From positions 5,434,501-5,498,500 of the forward strand of contig NZ_CP139421.1 of the NCBI RefSeq assembly GCF_034119865.1: DNA of 64,000 nucleotides. The letters are read 5' to 3'. Positions 1 to 9,248 of this stretch are shown one piece after another. Each line of letters opens with the position of its first letter. Position 1 is the first letter of the stretch. The translations under genes and the position numbers were made by a program. This DNA comes from Algoriphagus sp. NG3 (lineage in GTDB: Bacteria > Bacteroidota > Bacteroidia > Cytophagales > Cyclobacteriaceae). Under the pieces are notes generated by a model. That model was not told the origin of the DNA and did no database searches. It saw nothing but the letters and a program-made list of their open reading frames with translations.

Positions 1-3000
1 CGAATGCGATCAATATTCCATTTAGTGGATAAAGCGGCAGGAAGGGTATAACCGATTTGGAGGTTTTTCAAGCGGAAATAGGAACCATCCTCTACGAAGA
101 AAGAAGAAGGCTTCTGCATGACCGCATCATCTCTTATAGCCATTGGAACTGTTATTTTGTCGCCATTTGCATACCGCTCAGGTGTCCAAGATTCATAGAG
201 TCGCTCTTTTTTCCGGTTTCCTTCGAAGAGATTGAAAAGAGTCCATCGATTGAGGTAATTGATCAAGTCATTTCCTTGTACACCCTGGAGGAACATTCCT
301 AGATCCCAATTCTTATAGCTAAGATCAATATTAAATCCATACGTGAAAGATGGGTGGGGATTGCCAACAAACGTGCGGTCATCCGGTGTGATAATCCCAT
401 CGCCGTTTACATCTTTATACTTTAGCATCCCGGGTTTGCTATAGGAATCTGCCCCATTTATATCCGGGTTATATTTAGGATGCGCATCTACTTCTTCTTG
501 GGTATTAAAAATCCCTTCCACCTGATAACCAAAGAATGATGAAATAGGCAAACCTGCCATGGAGGCTGTGTACACCTCCTCCCGTAAACTGTTGCCAAAT
601 CTTATTTCATCAGGGTTATTGTTTAAGTTGACAACTTCATTCTTATAGTGCGATAGATTTGCGCTTACAGCATAATTGAAGCCGCTTCCAGGCTTAGATC
701 TGTAATTGAGAATGAGATCTATCCCTGTGTTTTTCATTTCCCCTATATTTATAGAGGGCAATACCAGTCCTCCCCATGTATCAGGCTTCGTCTCTGGGTA
801 TAGCATATTGGTGGTGACCCTACTGTACACATCGATATTGGCTTCAAATCTATAATCAAACAACACCACATCTAAACCTAAATTCGTAGTGGTAGTGGCC
901 TCCCATCGACCAGATGGATTTCCAAGGGCATATTTATGAAAACCTGCTGCGGATTGACTGCTGCTTGTTCCCGCAATATTGTAGTAGGAGGCATTTCCTG
1001 CTGTCCGGTAGGTGGTGTAAGAGTTGTAATTTCCTACATTATCGTTTCCATTCATGCCCCAGCCGGCACGCAGCTTGAGATCATTTATCCAAGAGGTGTT
1101 GTACATAAATGACTCGTCTGAAATCCTCCAGCCAGCTGAAAATGCAGGGAATGTTCCCCATCTATTTGCTTCTGAAAATCGGGAGGAGGCATCCCTGCGT
1201 GTCACTGCTTCAAACAGGTATTTATCTTTGAAGGCATAGTTAATCCGTCCAAAATAGGAGAAAAGAGACCATTCATCAAATGACCCAGAATTTGTAATAT
1301 CCTTTTCTCCAGCATTGATAACCATATAGTCAAAATCCGAAAATGCGAATGTAGAACGTCCTGCACCCAAGAATTCAGAGTTGTTTTTTAAAGCTTCGGT
1401 TCCAAGAAGTACATTTAACCTATGGTCGTTTCCCAGATTTTTGTTGTAGGTCAATGTATTTGACCAGTTGTACTGAAGTCCCCCATTGTAATTTTCCGTT
1501 AACCTATTGGTATAATTTGTCTGAGTATATTCAGGATCCATAAGAAAAATATCTTTCGAGCGGTTGCTCATGTAATCCACGCCGAAAAGACTTCTTAAGG
1601 ATAATTCTTCACTAACATTGACCTGAGCATAGAAATTGCCCACCAGGCGCATTTGACGAGAAAAATCATTTTTATTGCGCTCAAGAAGGGCTTTCGGGTT
1701 CATGGCATTTCCAGTGGATAATACTTTTGAACCGGCAAAATTTCCGCGAATGTCATACACAGGCAGGATTGGATGCATTCGGTGAGACATGGATACCGGG
1801 TTATATTCGTCATTGTTTCCAAAGCTTACCCGATCTGTGTAGGCAAACCCTAAGCTTTGACCGGCTTCCAGCCATTTTTTTATTTTTACATCTGAATTTG
1901 CCCGTAGGGTATAGCGTTTAAACCCCGTTTGCGTAACAATGCCATCCTGATCCATATAACCTGCTGAAATTGCATAGTTGCTCTTTTCGCCTCCCCCGCT
2001 CAATGCCAGATTATATTCTTGGATCGGAGCCGTGTGAAAAATCTCATTATACCAATTTGTCCCTTCTTTATTTGCTCTGGTTATTCCGTTATAGGGGTTT
2101 GGGTAGCTATATGTGTTTTCATCCACTTCCCCTTCCATTTTTCCGGCTGGTAAAATATAATCCGGGATAACTGGATTTGTACCATATCCATATTGCAAAT
2201 CACCCCATCCAGGATCTCCGGGTGCTAAACCTCTGTTGGTGTTCTCCAGCCATAACAACTCGCCAAGTTCTTGAGTATTCAGTAGGCTCAATTGATTCAC
2301 AGCGTGTTGTATGCCGTACCGTGAATTGAAGCTGAGCTTCGGGTATCCTGATTTACCCCGTTTAGTGGTGACTACTATTACACCATTTGCTGCACGGGAA
2401 CCGTATATAGCTGAAGAAGAGGCATCCTTTAATGCTGTCATGGATTCAATATCATTCGGATTAATATGCGTAAGTCCAGTAGTGGTAGGAACACCATCAA
2501 TGATGTAAAGGGGGTTATTATTATTAATTGAGCCTACCCCTCTAATCCTTACTGCAGCTTCTCCTCCTGGAGAATTATTTGTGGTAACCGAAATGCCTGC
2601 TAGTCTGCCTTGGATCAGGGATGCTGCGTCCCCTGCTGGAATAGCAAGAAGCTCTTTTTCTTCGATAGAAGCTACTGCGCCGGTGACGGTCTTTTTTTGT
2701 TGGACACCATATCCTACTACCACAACTTCCTCGAGATCCGAGAGGTTTTCCGACATAGTGATGATGAGTTCACTCTGGGTGCTGACTTCAATTGTTTGCT
2801 CTTCATAGCCGATAAATGAAAACACCAAAATGCCTCCCTCTGGAAGATCAATTGAAAATTTGCCATCTATATCTGATATGGTTCCCTGAGTAGTTCCTTG
2901 GACGATTACAGTAACTCCCGGAAGTGGTGATCCGCTTTGATCTACGACTGTTCCCTTGACTTCAGCAAACTCACTATGTTCCGAAATGGAGACATGAGGC

Positions 3001-3368
3001 AACTTTGGGTCTTCCTTGACATCAATCCCATTATTCACCTGCCGAAAACGCAGGTTGGATTGCATGGATACCTGCCGTAAAAAACTTTCGACAGACCCTG
3101 AATGATCTGTAATGCTGATGTTTGCCTCAGGATCAATCTGCTTATGGTCATACAAAAAAGTGAATGATGTTTGGTTCTCTATTGATTTGAAAAACTGAAA
3201 GAGGGTCATTGACTCTTTGTCAATTTTGACCTTGACCTTATCAATCGATTTATACTGGCCAATGACCTCTGTTGCAAGCACAAAGTTAAAGACCATCATT
3301 TGTGCGATAAAGCCATACAAGAAGTACTTGGACAACATATAAATTGTCTTTTGTAAGTTTAATTGCAT
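1..3368 (-). CDS. SusC/RagA-family TonB-dependent receptor with STN domain (C-terminus beyond window)
   Basis: Large outer-membrane receptor expected to import a glycan fragment, peptide or chelate with TonB energy. The frame is read from the ATG at 3366-3368 and runs open to base 1, about 1122 codons. Order seen: membrane-targeting N-terminus (residues 1-40), STN domain (about 50-110), carboxypeptidase-regulatory-like fold beginning VKGTVVDQSGSPLPGVTV, TonB box EEVVVVGYG, then a plug with IRGVGSINNNNPLYIIDGVP and AIYGSRAANGVIVVTTKRG. The residues at the window edge (IGYTLPAALSTKW) resemble the end of SusC barrels, so only some tens of residues are missing. The STN domain and the fecR and sigma genes directly upstream suggest a signal-transducing receptor. 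The SusD partner and substrate genes lie outside the window, so the ligand cannot be named. Confidence 0.93.
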   Translation of the reverse strand, partial: MQLNLQKTIYMLSKYFLYGFIAQMMVFNFVLATEVIGQYKSIDKVKVKIDKESMTLFQFFKSIENQTSFTFLYDHKQIDPEANISITDHSGSVESFLRQVSMQSNLRFRQVNNGIDVKEDPKLPHVSISEHSEFAEVKGTVVDQSGSPLPGVTVIVQGTTQGTISDIDGKFSIDLPEGGILVFSFIGYEEQTIEVSTQSELIITMSENLSDLEEVVVVGYGVQQKKTVTGAVASIEEKELLAIPAGDAASLIQGRLAGISVTTNNSPGGEAAVRIRGVGSINNNNPLYIIDGVPTTTGLTHINPNDIESMTALKDASSSAIYGSRAANGVIVVTTKRGKSGYPKLSFNSRYGIQHAVNQLSLLNTQELGELLWLENTNRGLAPGDPGWGDLQYGYGTNPVIPDYILPAGKMEGEVDENTYSYPNPYNGITRANKEGTNWYNEIFHTAPIQEYNLALSGGGEKSNYAISAGYMDQDGIVTQTGFKRYTLRANSDVKIKKWLEAGQSLGFAYTDRVSFGNNDEYNPVSMSHRMHPILPVYDIRGNFAGSKVLSTGNAMNPKALLERNKNDFSRQMRLVGNFYAQVNVSEELSLRSLFGVDYMSNRSKDIFLMDPEYTQTNYTNRLTENYNGGLQYNWSNTLTYNKNLGNDHRLNVLLGTEALKNNSEFLGAGRSTFAFSDFDYMVINAGEKDITNSGSFDEWSLFSYFGRINYAFKDKYLFEAVTRRDASSRFSEANRWGTFPAFSAGWRISDESFMYNTSWINDLKLRAGWGMNGNDNVGNYNSYTTYRTAGNASYYNIAGTSSSQSAAGFHKYALGNPSGRWEATTTTNLGLDVVLFDYRFEANIDVYSRVTTNMLYPETKPDTWGGLVLPSINIGEMKNTGIDLILNYRSKPGSGFNYAVSANLSHYKNEVVNLNNNPDEIRFGNSLREEVYTASMAGLPISSFFGYQVEGIFNTQEEVDAHPKYNPDINGADSYSKPGMLKYKDVNGDGIITPDDRTFVGNPHPSFTYGFNIDLSYKNWDLGMFLQGVQGNDLINYLNRWTLFNLFEGNRKKERLYESWTPERYANGDKITVPMAIRDDAVMQKPSSFFVEDGSYFRLKNLQIGYTLPAALSTKWNIDRI

Positions 3369-3460
3369 AATTTTGAGTGGTTTATTGAAAATTTCATTAA
3401 ACTGAGTCTGAAGGTTTCCCTATTCCCCAATAGTTAAACTGCCTTCAGGCTACCAACTAA

Positions 3461-3490
3461 AGCCAGCTGATTTGATCAGTTGGCTTTTCC
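3461..3490 (-). terminator. Hairpin between fecR and susC
   Basis: Inverted repeat AGCCAGCTGA / TCAGTTGGCT (3461-3470 and 3476-3485, one G-T pair) with a 5-base loop. It follows the fecR stop codon on the minus strand and precedes susC. The T tract on the minus strand is short, so it may only attenuate transcription and so set a regulator-to-receptor ratio. Confidence 0.5.
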
Positions 3491-3498
3491 TTTAAGAA

Positions 3499-4575
3499 TC
3501 ATCTTCGTAAGCTGCTTTCATTTATATTTTTGTTTTTTGTGAAAAGGAAGTGTACTTTTTTATTCTCGATTTTATAGTTGAAGTTCTCAATGTTGGACAT
3601 GCTTTTTAAAACATTCTCAAGAGTCTGGTTTTCAAATTTTCCGTTGAACTGCCACTCTTCTTTGGGGAACCCGGTAAAGGTGATTTCTACTCCATACCAT
3701 TCCTCAAGGCTTCTCTTGACTTCATTCAGGGTTGATCTAGTGAAAATTAGTTTTCCTGTCTTCCACCCGAGTACTTTTTCAGCATTGAACTGATTTACCG
3801 AGCCTTCTTTATTATTTGTTTGGTAACTCAGCTCTTCCCCTGGATTAAGAAAATAATCCTTGCTCTGGGACTGATAGTTGATAGCGACTTTTCCGGTCAC
3901 TAAAGAAACCCGTATCTCTGCAGGTTTTTTTGTATTAATATTAAAAGAAGTACCCAGTGCAGTGGTTATCAGGCTGTCAGAATTAACCATAAAGGGCTTC
4001 TCTGCATTTTCGGAAACTTCGAAAAAACCCTCCCCTTTTAACCTGACGAGCCTAACAGTAGAGTCAAAAGTTTCGGGATATTCCAGGCTACTTCCGGAGT
4101 TCAACCATACCACAGTTTGATCTGGAAGTCTAAAATTCAGTTTTTCACCCGGGTTGGTGGATTTGGAAATCCAGTTAACCTCAGGTAATTCTTCTTTTTG
4201 GTTGTCACTATTGAGATTGAGAAGTAGTGCGGAGAGTAAAAAAATCACGGTTAATATTGCCGCTACTTTCGAAAATTGCCATGATTTTTTCTGCCAAGTT
4301 ACCTGCTTCCTTGATATGTTTGATATGTGCTGAACTTCAAGCTTACTTTCTTTTGCCCTTAGTAACCTGGTAAGAATTTCCTTCTTGGTATCACCTGAAG
4401 CTATTGGTGCCGGAAAATGCAAACCCAAAATAATTTCCCGGGCAAGCTTGACATCTTCGATCCGGTCAGGATTGGCATGCATCCAGCTTTTCCAGAAAGT
4501 GGCCAATTCATTGTCTGGATATTTCACCCATCTGACAAATTCAAGATTTTCCAAAAGGTCAGTTATAGAACTCAT
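3499..4575 (-). CDS. FecR-family anti-sigma factor
   Basis: Inner-membrane regulator expected to hold the neighbouring ECF sigma factor and to receive a signal from the STN domain of the downstream SusC receptor. The 358-residue product has a cytosolic N-terminal part (about 1-95), one membrane segment (about 105-125, AAILTVIFLLSALLLNL), a periplasmic FecR domain with NPGEKLNFRLPDQTVVWLNS and the typical VRLKGEGFFEVSENAEKPF, and a DUF4974-type C-terminus (LIFTRSTLNEVKRSLEEWYG). ATG start at 4573-4575. It lies between the sigma gene and susC on the same strand, the standard Bacteroidota arrangement. Confidence 0.95.
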   Translation of the reverse strand: MSSITDLLENLEFVRWVKYPDNELATFWKSWMHANPDRIEDVKLAREIILGLHFPAPIASGDTKKEILTRLLRAKESKLEVQHISNISRKQVTWQKKSWQFSKVAAILTVIFLLSALLLNLNSDNQKEELPEVNWISKSTNPGEKLNFRLPDQTVVWLNSGSSLEYPETFDSTVRLVRLKGEGFFEVSENAEKPFMVNSDSLITTALGTSFNINTKKPAEIRVSLVTGKVAINYQSQSKDYFLNPGEELSYQTNNKEGSVNQFNAEKVLGWKTGKLIFTRSTLNEVKRSLEEWYGVEITFTGFPKEEWQFNGKFENQTLENVLKSMSNIENFNYKIENKKVHFLFTKNKNINESSLRR

Positions 4576-4712
4576 TCACACTAGTATTAAAAATCATTTA
4601 TACCAGGTAAAGGGAAAAAGGCGGAAAACAACGCCAAAAAAAAACATTTATTTTTGATAGAACCCAAAACAAACTTCTAAGATAATTGATATGCCTGCAA
4701 TAAAACAGTTAT

Positions 4713-5357
4713 CTAAGACAAGAAGGCAGTAAAAAAAGCAGGCAGGAAGCCCAAAGAGTCCCTTAGGCATTTCAGGGATTTATAGATTAAATCCCGTGCG
4801 GATTTCGAATCGGAAAGCTCCATCAACTCAGCTACCTCCTGATAAGACATGCCCTCGAAATACACGTAATAAATAGCCTCTCTTTTTCTTGGTGAAAGCT
4901 TGGCTATTGCCGCATTTATGCTTTGGGTCTTTTCGGTATCGATCTGACGGTCTATCAACGTTTGCTCATGGGAAAAAGTGATCTCAAAACTATCCTGAGA
5001 GGCAAGTTCCTGCTTGAGGTTCGTCCACATTTTAAGCTCTTTGAATATCCTTCTTTTGAGGCACTTGAACAGGTAAAATTTAATTGAATCGGTGTCCCCA
5101 ATTGATTTACTGCTGTTTTTCAAATCCAGAAACACATCATGAATGGCATCTTTAACCAATTCCTCATTACTATTGATTCTCAATCCATAGCTATACAAAC
5201 TGTCAAAAAAGCGTTCATAAATAAGGATGAAAGCGGAATTGTTGCCAGACTTAAATCCTTTCCAAAGTTCAAGGTCAGAGGAAAAAGGTGGATTTTCTTC
5301 ACGGCTATTCTCCATTTCCGATCCTCCGGAAACAGGGCTTGGAAAATTGCTATTCAT
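4713..5357 (-). CDS. ECF RNA polymerase sigma factor (FecI/SusC-associated type)
   Basis: Alternative sigma factor expected to activate the downstream fecR-susC operon when the receptor is occupied. The 214-residue product has sigma region 2 (about 28-100; FILIYERFFDSLYSYGLRI and KDAIHDVFLDL) and region 4 (about 145-200; LSPRKREAIYYVYFEGMSYQ and EVAELM), the helix-turn-helix that reads the -35 element. ATG at 5355-5357; an internal ATG 14 codons later is a possible alternative. About 140 bases separate it from fecR. The extreme C-terminus is hydrophobic (LGFLPAFFTAFLS), which recurs in SusC-linked sigma factors. Confidence 0.93.
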   Translation of the reverse strand: MNSNFPSPVSGGSEMENSREENPPFSSDLELWKGFKSGNNSAFILIYERFFDSLYSYGLRINSNEELVKDAIHDVFLDLKNSSKSIGDTDSIKFYLFKCLKRRIFKELKMWTNLKQELASQDSFEITFSHEQTLIDRQIDTEKTQSINAAIAKLSPRKREAIYYVYFEGMSYQEVAELMELSDSKSARDLIYKSLKCLRDSLGFLPAFFTAFLS

Positions 5358-5454
5358 CAGATAAGAGGGTCTATTGTGCTTTAAAGGAAAGAATAATTTT
5401 CCTTAATTAAAATCTACTTAGCAGGTTACATTCCTCAAATTCAGCTAATTCTGT

Positions 5455-5485
5455 GCTATTTGCAGAATTCCCTCCTGCAAATAGC
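5455..5485. promoter_or_regulatory. Perfect 11-bp inverted repeat in the sigma/accD divergent region
   Basis: GCTATTTGCAG (5455-5465) and CTGCAAATAGC (5475-5485) form a perfect inverted repeat with a 9-base spacer. It sits about 100 bases upstream of the sigma gene start and 250 bases upstream of accD. It could be an operator or a short hairpin; there is no T tract. Nothing else gene-like is seen in 5358-5733 apart from the accD promoter. Confidence 0.45.
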
Positions 5486-5687
5486 CTGGTTTTACCAATG
5501 ATTTAAACAGGCTGAAGTCTTGTTGAGGATACTCTCGTAATAAGGGGATTCTATCAGGATATAATCCTGGTTTTCTTTAAAAAGGTAAAATGTTAAAAAA
5601 GCAATTTCTCCTGATGTAGCTTTTGCATGTCTGCGATTGATTTCCCAGCCAATTTCTAATCTGGTTTTATTTACGGGATTTAACGAC

Positions 5688-5695
5688 TAAATTTG
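5688..5695 (+). promoter_or_regulatory. Probable -7 element of the accD promoter
   Basis: TAAATTTG matches the Bacteroidota -7 consensus TAnnTTTG exactly and lies 38 bases before the accD ATG, predicting a short leader. The -33 side is T-rich (GGTTTTAT around 5663-5670) but not a clean TTTG. Confidence 0.55.
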
Positions 5696-5733
5696 TAACC
5701 TTTGACTCGTCAAAAACAACCTAAAAACTCATT

Positions 5734-6576
5734 ATGGCTTGGTTTAAAAGAACTGACAAAGGCATCAAAACATCTACTGCTGAAAAGAAAGATGCACCTG
5801 ATGGCCTTTGGTTTAAGACTCCAAATGGAAATATCATCCATACCAGAGAACTCAAGAATAACGCTTACGTATGTCCAGATGATGATTTTCATGTAAAAAT
5901 CGGCTCCAAGGAATACTTCGAAATCCTCTTTGACAACAACAAATTCAAGGAACTGGATACCAATATGACTTCGGGCGACCCACTGAAATTTTCTGACACC
6001 AAACCATATGTCTCCCGCATAGAAGCCACCATCAAAAAGACTGAGCTGAATGATGCTGTAAGATCGGCGGTAGGAAAGATGAATGGCTTGGACATAGTTA
6101 TCTCCTGTATGGATTTTAATTTCATCGGAGGTTCTATGGGGTCTGTAGTAGGGGAAAAAATCGCCCGTGCGATAGATCATTCTCTGAAGAATAAAATCCC
6201 GTTTCTGATGATTTCCAAGTCTGGAGGCGCTCGTATGATGGAAGCAGGCTTTTCTTTAATGCAAATGGCTAAAACATCTGCCAAGCTTGCGTTGTTAGAT
6301 CAAGCAGGGATACCTTATATTTCCATGCTTACCGATCCGACTACCGGTGGGGTCACTGCATCCTATGCGATGTTGGGTGATTTTAATATAGCAGAACCGG
6401 AAGCATTGATAGGGTTTGCTGGTCCTAGAGTGATCCGGGAGACTATCGGCAAGGATTTGCCTAAGGGATTCCAGAGCTCAGAGTTTGTTCTTGAGCATGG
6501 ATTTCTTGATTTCATCGTGGATCGTCGTCAATTGAAAGGCCGATTAACCACCTTACTTAACCTTTTGAAAAATTAA
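5734..6576 (+). CDS. accD: Acetyl-CoA carboxylase carboxyltransferase subunit beta
   Basis: Half of the carboxyltransferase that moves CO2 from carboxybiotin to acetyl-CoA, giving malonyl-CoA for fatty-acid synthesis; partner AccA is not in the window. The 280-residue length and the N-terminus MAWFKR are typical. The crotonase-like core carries [15 protein letters not shown] and the [11 protein letters not shown] oxyanion region, then [16 protein letters not shown]. Odd point: the N-terminal zinc ribbon normally has four cysteines, but here the equivalent positions are T29, G32, C47 and D50, so only one remains. Such loss probably recurs in Bacteroidota AccD (recollection, not checked) and need not impair catalysis. 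Likely a single-gene unit from the promoter near 5690. Confidence 0.96.
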   Translation: MAWFKRTDKGIKTSTAEKKDAPDGLWFKTPNGNIIHTRELKNNAYVCPDDDFHVKIGSKEYFEILFDNNKFKELDTNMTSGDPLKFSDTKPYVSRIEATIKKTELNDAVRSAVGKMNGLDIVISCMDFNFIGGSMGSVVGEKIARAIDHSLKNKIPFLMISKSGGARMMEAGFSLMQMAKTSAKLALLDQAGIPYISMLTDPTTGGVTASYAMLGDFNIAEPEALIGFAGPRVIRETIGKDLPKGFQSSEFVLEHGFLDFIVDRRQLKGRLTTLLNLLKN

Positions 6577-6610
6577 TTGGGAAAGTAGAAAAAGGATTTG
6601 AGGATTAGGG

Positions 6611-6640
6611 CCAAATTTGAACAGCGATTTGGTCTCTTTT
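6611..6640 (+). terminator. Weak terminator-like hairpin after accD
   Basis: CCAAAT (6611-6616) and ATTTGG (6627-6632) form a short stem followed by TCTCTTTT. The stem is only six pairs, and the -33 box proposed for nqrF overlaps its right arm. Confidence 0.3.
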
Positions 6641-6661
6641 AGTGATTAATAAATATATTTG
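6628..6661 (+). promoter_or_regulatory. nqrF promoter (TTTG ... TATATTTG)
   Basis: TTTG at 6628-6631 and TATATTTG at 6654-6661 match the Bacteroidota -33 and -7 boxes with 22 bases between them. The -7 box ends 47 bases before the nqrF ATG, which supports nqrF having its own promoter. Confidence 0.6.
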
Positions 6662-6708
6662 TGCTCCCGTATTGGGCCAATCCATAAGAAAAATTAAACC
6701 GAAATTTC

Positions 6709-8013
6709 ATGGGTTCAGTAATTATTACTTCCATTGTAGCTTTTACGATTATTATCCTGCTACTGGTATTTATTCTCCTTTTTGCCCAGTCTAAGCTGGT
6801 CAATTCCGGGGATGTCAACATTGTAATCAATGGTGACGAGAGCTCTCCAATAGTAACATCTGCAGGTACCACCCTGCTCTCTACTCTTGGTGGCCAAAAA
6901 ATCTTCCTTCCATCAGCCTGTGGTGGGGGTGGTACTTGCGCAATGTGTAAATGCGTGGTCGAAGAAGGTGGAGGAGAAGTGCTTCCTACCGAAGTTGGTC
7001 ACTTGAGCAGAGCAGAGCAGCAAAGTAACGTACGCTTAGCTTGTCAGGTGAAAGTGAAAAACGACATGAAGATCCGTGTACCGGAAGAAATCTTCGGAAT
7101 CAAGAAGTGGGAGTGTGAGGTTATCTCCAACTACAACGTTTCTACTTTCATCAAGGAGTTCAAAGTGAAGCTTCCTGAAGGAGAGACGCTTGATTTTGAA
7201 GCTGGCGGATACATTCAGATTGATGTTCCTGTTGTAACAGTGAATTTCAAAGGGATGGATATTACTCCTCATCCTGAGCTAGGCCACCCAGAAGATGTGT
7301 ACCAAAGTGACTGGGATAAATTTGGTCTTTGGGACTTGACGATGAAAAATGACGAGGAGCTGTTCAGGGCCTACTCTATGGCCAATCACCCTGCAGAAGG
7401 AAACATAGTGATGCTGACTATCCGTATCGCTACCCCACCATGGGACAGAGCCAATAACAAATGGATGGATGTGAATCCAGGTGTTTGTTCTTCGTATGTG
7501 TTCTCTAGAGTTCCTGGCGATAAAGTAACTATCTCAGGGCCTTACGGTGAATTCCATATCAATCCAACTCAACGGGAAATGATTTACATCGGCGGTGGTG
7601 CTGGTATGGCTCCGTTGAGAGCGCAGATTTTCCATCTTTTCCATACGGAGAAGACTAGCAGAAAAGTTTCCTACTGGTATGGAGGTAGATCCAAAAAAGA
7701 ACTTTTCTACACTCCTCAGTTTAGAGAAATCGAAAAAGAATTCCCTAATTTCCAATTTAACATTGGTTTGTCCGAGCCTCTTCCGGAGGACAACTGGAAA
7801 ATCAAAAAGTCTTTGGATGATAAAGAAGGTGATGGCTATGTCGGATTTATCCACCAAGTTCTCTATGATAATTATCTAAAAGACCACCCTGAGCCGGATG
7901 AGGTAGAATATTACCTATGTGGTCCTCCTTTGATGAACTCAGCAGTTCTAAAGTTGCTTGATGATCTGGGAATACCTCAGGAAAATATCCGATTTGATGA
8001 CTTCGGAGGTTGA
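6709..8013 (+). CDS. nqrF: Na+-translocating NADH:quinone reductase subunit F
   Basis: NADH-oxidising subunit of the sodium-pumping Na+-NQR complex in the inner membrane. The 434-residue protein has one N-terminal membrane helix (about 5-27), a 2Fe-2S ferredoxin domain with C71, C77, C80 and C112, an FAD-binding domain with RAYSMANHP, and an NADH-binding domain with [14 protein letters not shown] and [12 protein letters not shown]. All cofactor motifs are intact. In most bacteria nqrF ends an nqrABCDEF operon, but here accD precedes it and no other nqr gene is in the window. Own promoter and strong downstream terminator make it a monocistronic unit. Confidence 0.95.
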   Translation: MGSVIITSIVAFTIIILLLVFILLFAQSKLVNSGDVNIVINGDESSPIVTSAGTTLLSTLGGQKIFLPSACGGGGTCAMCKCVVEEGGGEVLPTEVGHLSRAEQQSNVRLACQVKVKNDMKIRVPEEIFGIKKWECEVISNYNVSTFIKEFKVKLPEGETLDFEAGGYIQIDVPVVTVNFKGMDITPHPELGHPEDVYQSDWDKFGLWDLTMKNDEELFRAYSMANHPAEGNIVMLTIRIATPPWDRANNKWMDVNPGVCSSYVFSRVPGDKVTISGPYGEFHINPTQREMIYIGGGAGMAPLRAQIFHLFHTEKTSRKVSYWYGGRSKKELFYTPQFREIEKEFPNFQFNIGLSEPLPEDNWKIKKSLDDKEGDGYVGFIHQVLYDNYLKDHPEPDEVEYYLCGPPLMNSAVLKLLDDLGIPQENIRFDDFGG

Positions 8014-8026
8014 TATAAAACAAAAG

Positions 8027-8050
8027 ATCCCGCTCAGGCGGGATTTTTTA
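8027..8050 (+). terminator. Rho-independent terminator after nqrF
   Basis: Perfect 7-bp stem ATCCCGC / GCGGGAT with a TCAG loop, followed directly by TTTTTTA. Confidence 0.9.
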
Positions 8051-8096
8051 TTTAAGACCCATTTTTGATTATTTTTACCCAAGACAATCATCCTTT

Positions 8097-9248
8097 ATGA
8101 ATATCCAATCCTATTTTGAGCCTGTTGCCGAATACCTTTGGCAAAAAAAATATCCTGAAAATTCTTTCTTTAAGCAAATCCACTTTTTCGGGGAGGAATT
8201 TCCTGACCTGAAAGGTGTGCAGATAGCCTTGGTAGGGCTCAGGGAAAATAGAGGACTGGCCAGAATAGAAAGTGCCGATAGAGGAAGCAGCGAAATCCGC
8301 GAAAAACTTTACGATCTCAAAAAAGGATTTGGATCCTACCGTGTAGCTGACTTAGGAGATTTGATTTCCGGGGAGAAATTGAGCGATACCTATCAGCGTA
8401 TGCAGGAAGTGGGGGATTATCTGATGAAGCAGCAGATCCTCCCCATCTACTTTGGAGGATCTCATGATCTGGACTATGGACAGTATTTGTCTTACCAGAA
8501 AATGAAAAAGCTGGTCAGTCTGCTGACTGTGGATGCCAAGCTAGACATGGAAGAAGAAGGCCCACTGGCGGATCAGCACACCCAGGAAATTATCCTTCAT
8601 CAGCCTAACTTTCTCTTTTCCTCAGCTCATTTAGCCTACCAGAGTTTTCTGGTGGACCCTTCATTGATCAATGTGGTGGAGAAACTTTACTTCGAGCATG
8701 TACGCCTAGGTGAACTGAGAAGCGAATTCAAGGAAGTGGAACCATTGATCAGGAATGCGGATCTTTTAAGCTTTGATCTTTGTGCTATTCAATCTGCTGA
8801 TGCACCCGGTGCTGTGAATGCAGAGCCTTTTGGATTGACCGCTGAGGAGGCTTGTCAGATTTGTTGGTTTGCCGGCACCAATGAGAAACTGAGCTCCATA
8901 GGGATTTATGGTTATGAGCCTTATTTTGACGACGCGGCAAATAAAACTGCCAAAGTGGTATCAGTAATGATCTGGTATTTTCTTGAAGGTTTTTATTCCC
9001 GCAAAGACAGCCTTTCTTTCAAAAGCAGTGATTATACCAAGTACACAGTTTCATTGGACACCAAACCTAATACGCTTGTTTTCTATAAAAGCAAAAGAAG
9101 TGGTAAATGGTGGATGGAGATCCCTCACAATGAAACAGAGAAGTTTGACCGGGTGAGCACGGTGCCATGCAGCTATGCTGACTACCAAATGGCTCAAAAG
9201 GGGGAAATCCCTGAGCGATGGATCAATGCCCAAATCAAGCTGCTTTAG
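8097..9248 (+). CDS. Arginase/formimidoylglutamase-family protein with altered metal site
   Basis: Ureohydrolase fold of 383 residues. Known relatives use a two-manganese site to hydrolyse guanidino or formimino groups (arginase, agmatinase, formimidoylglutamase). Visible motifs: PIYFGGSHDLDYG (usual GGDH; H123 kept), TVDAKLD (usual DAHxD; D146 and D150 kept, the middle histidine is K148) and LLSFDLCAIQSADAPG (usual SFDxDxxDP; D227 kept, the next aspartate is C229). Four of six ligands remain, so ordinary two-metal catalysis is doubtful; it may use one metal, act on another substrate, or be regulatory. The stop codon overlaps the GTG start of the cytochrome-b5-like gene, so the two are probably co-translated. 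No hut genes are nearby to support histidine breakdown. Confidence 0.85.
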   Translation: MNIQSYFEPVAEYLWQKKYPENSFFKQIHFFGEEFPDLKGVQIALVGLRENRGLARIESADRGSSEIREKLYDLKKGFGSYRVADLGDLISGEKLSDTYQRMQEVGDYLMKQQILPIYFGGSHDLDYGQYLSYQKMKKLVSLLTVDAKLDMEEEGPLADQHTQEIILHQPNFLFSSAHLAYQSFLVDPSLINVVEKLYFEHVRLGELRSEFKEVEPLIRNADLLSFDLCAIQSADAPGAVNAEPFGLTAEEACQICWFAGTNEKLSSIGIYGYEPYFDDAANKTAKVVSVMIWYFLEGFYSRKDSLSFKSSDYTKYTVSLDTKPNTLVFYKSKRSGKWWMEIPHNETEKFDRVSTVPCSYADYQMAQKGEIPERWINAQIKLL

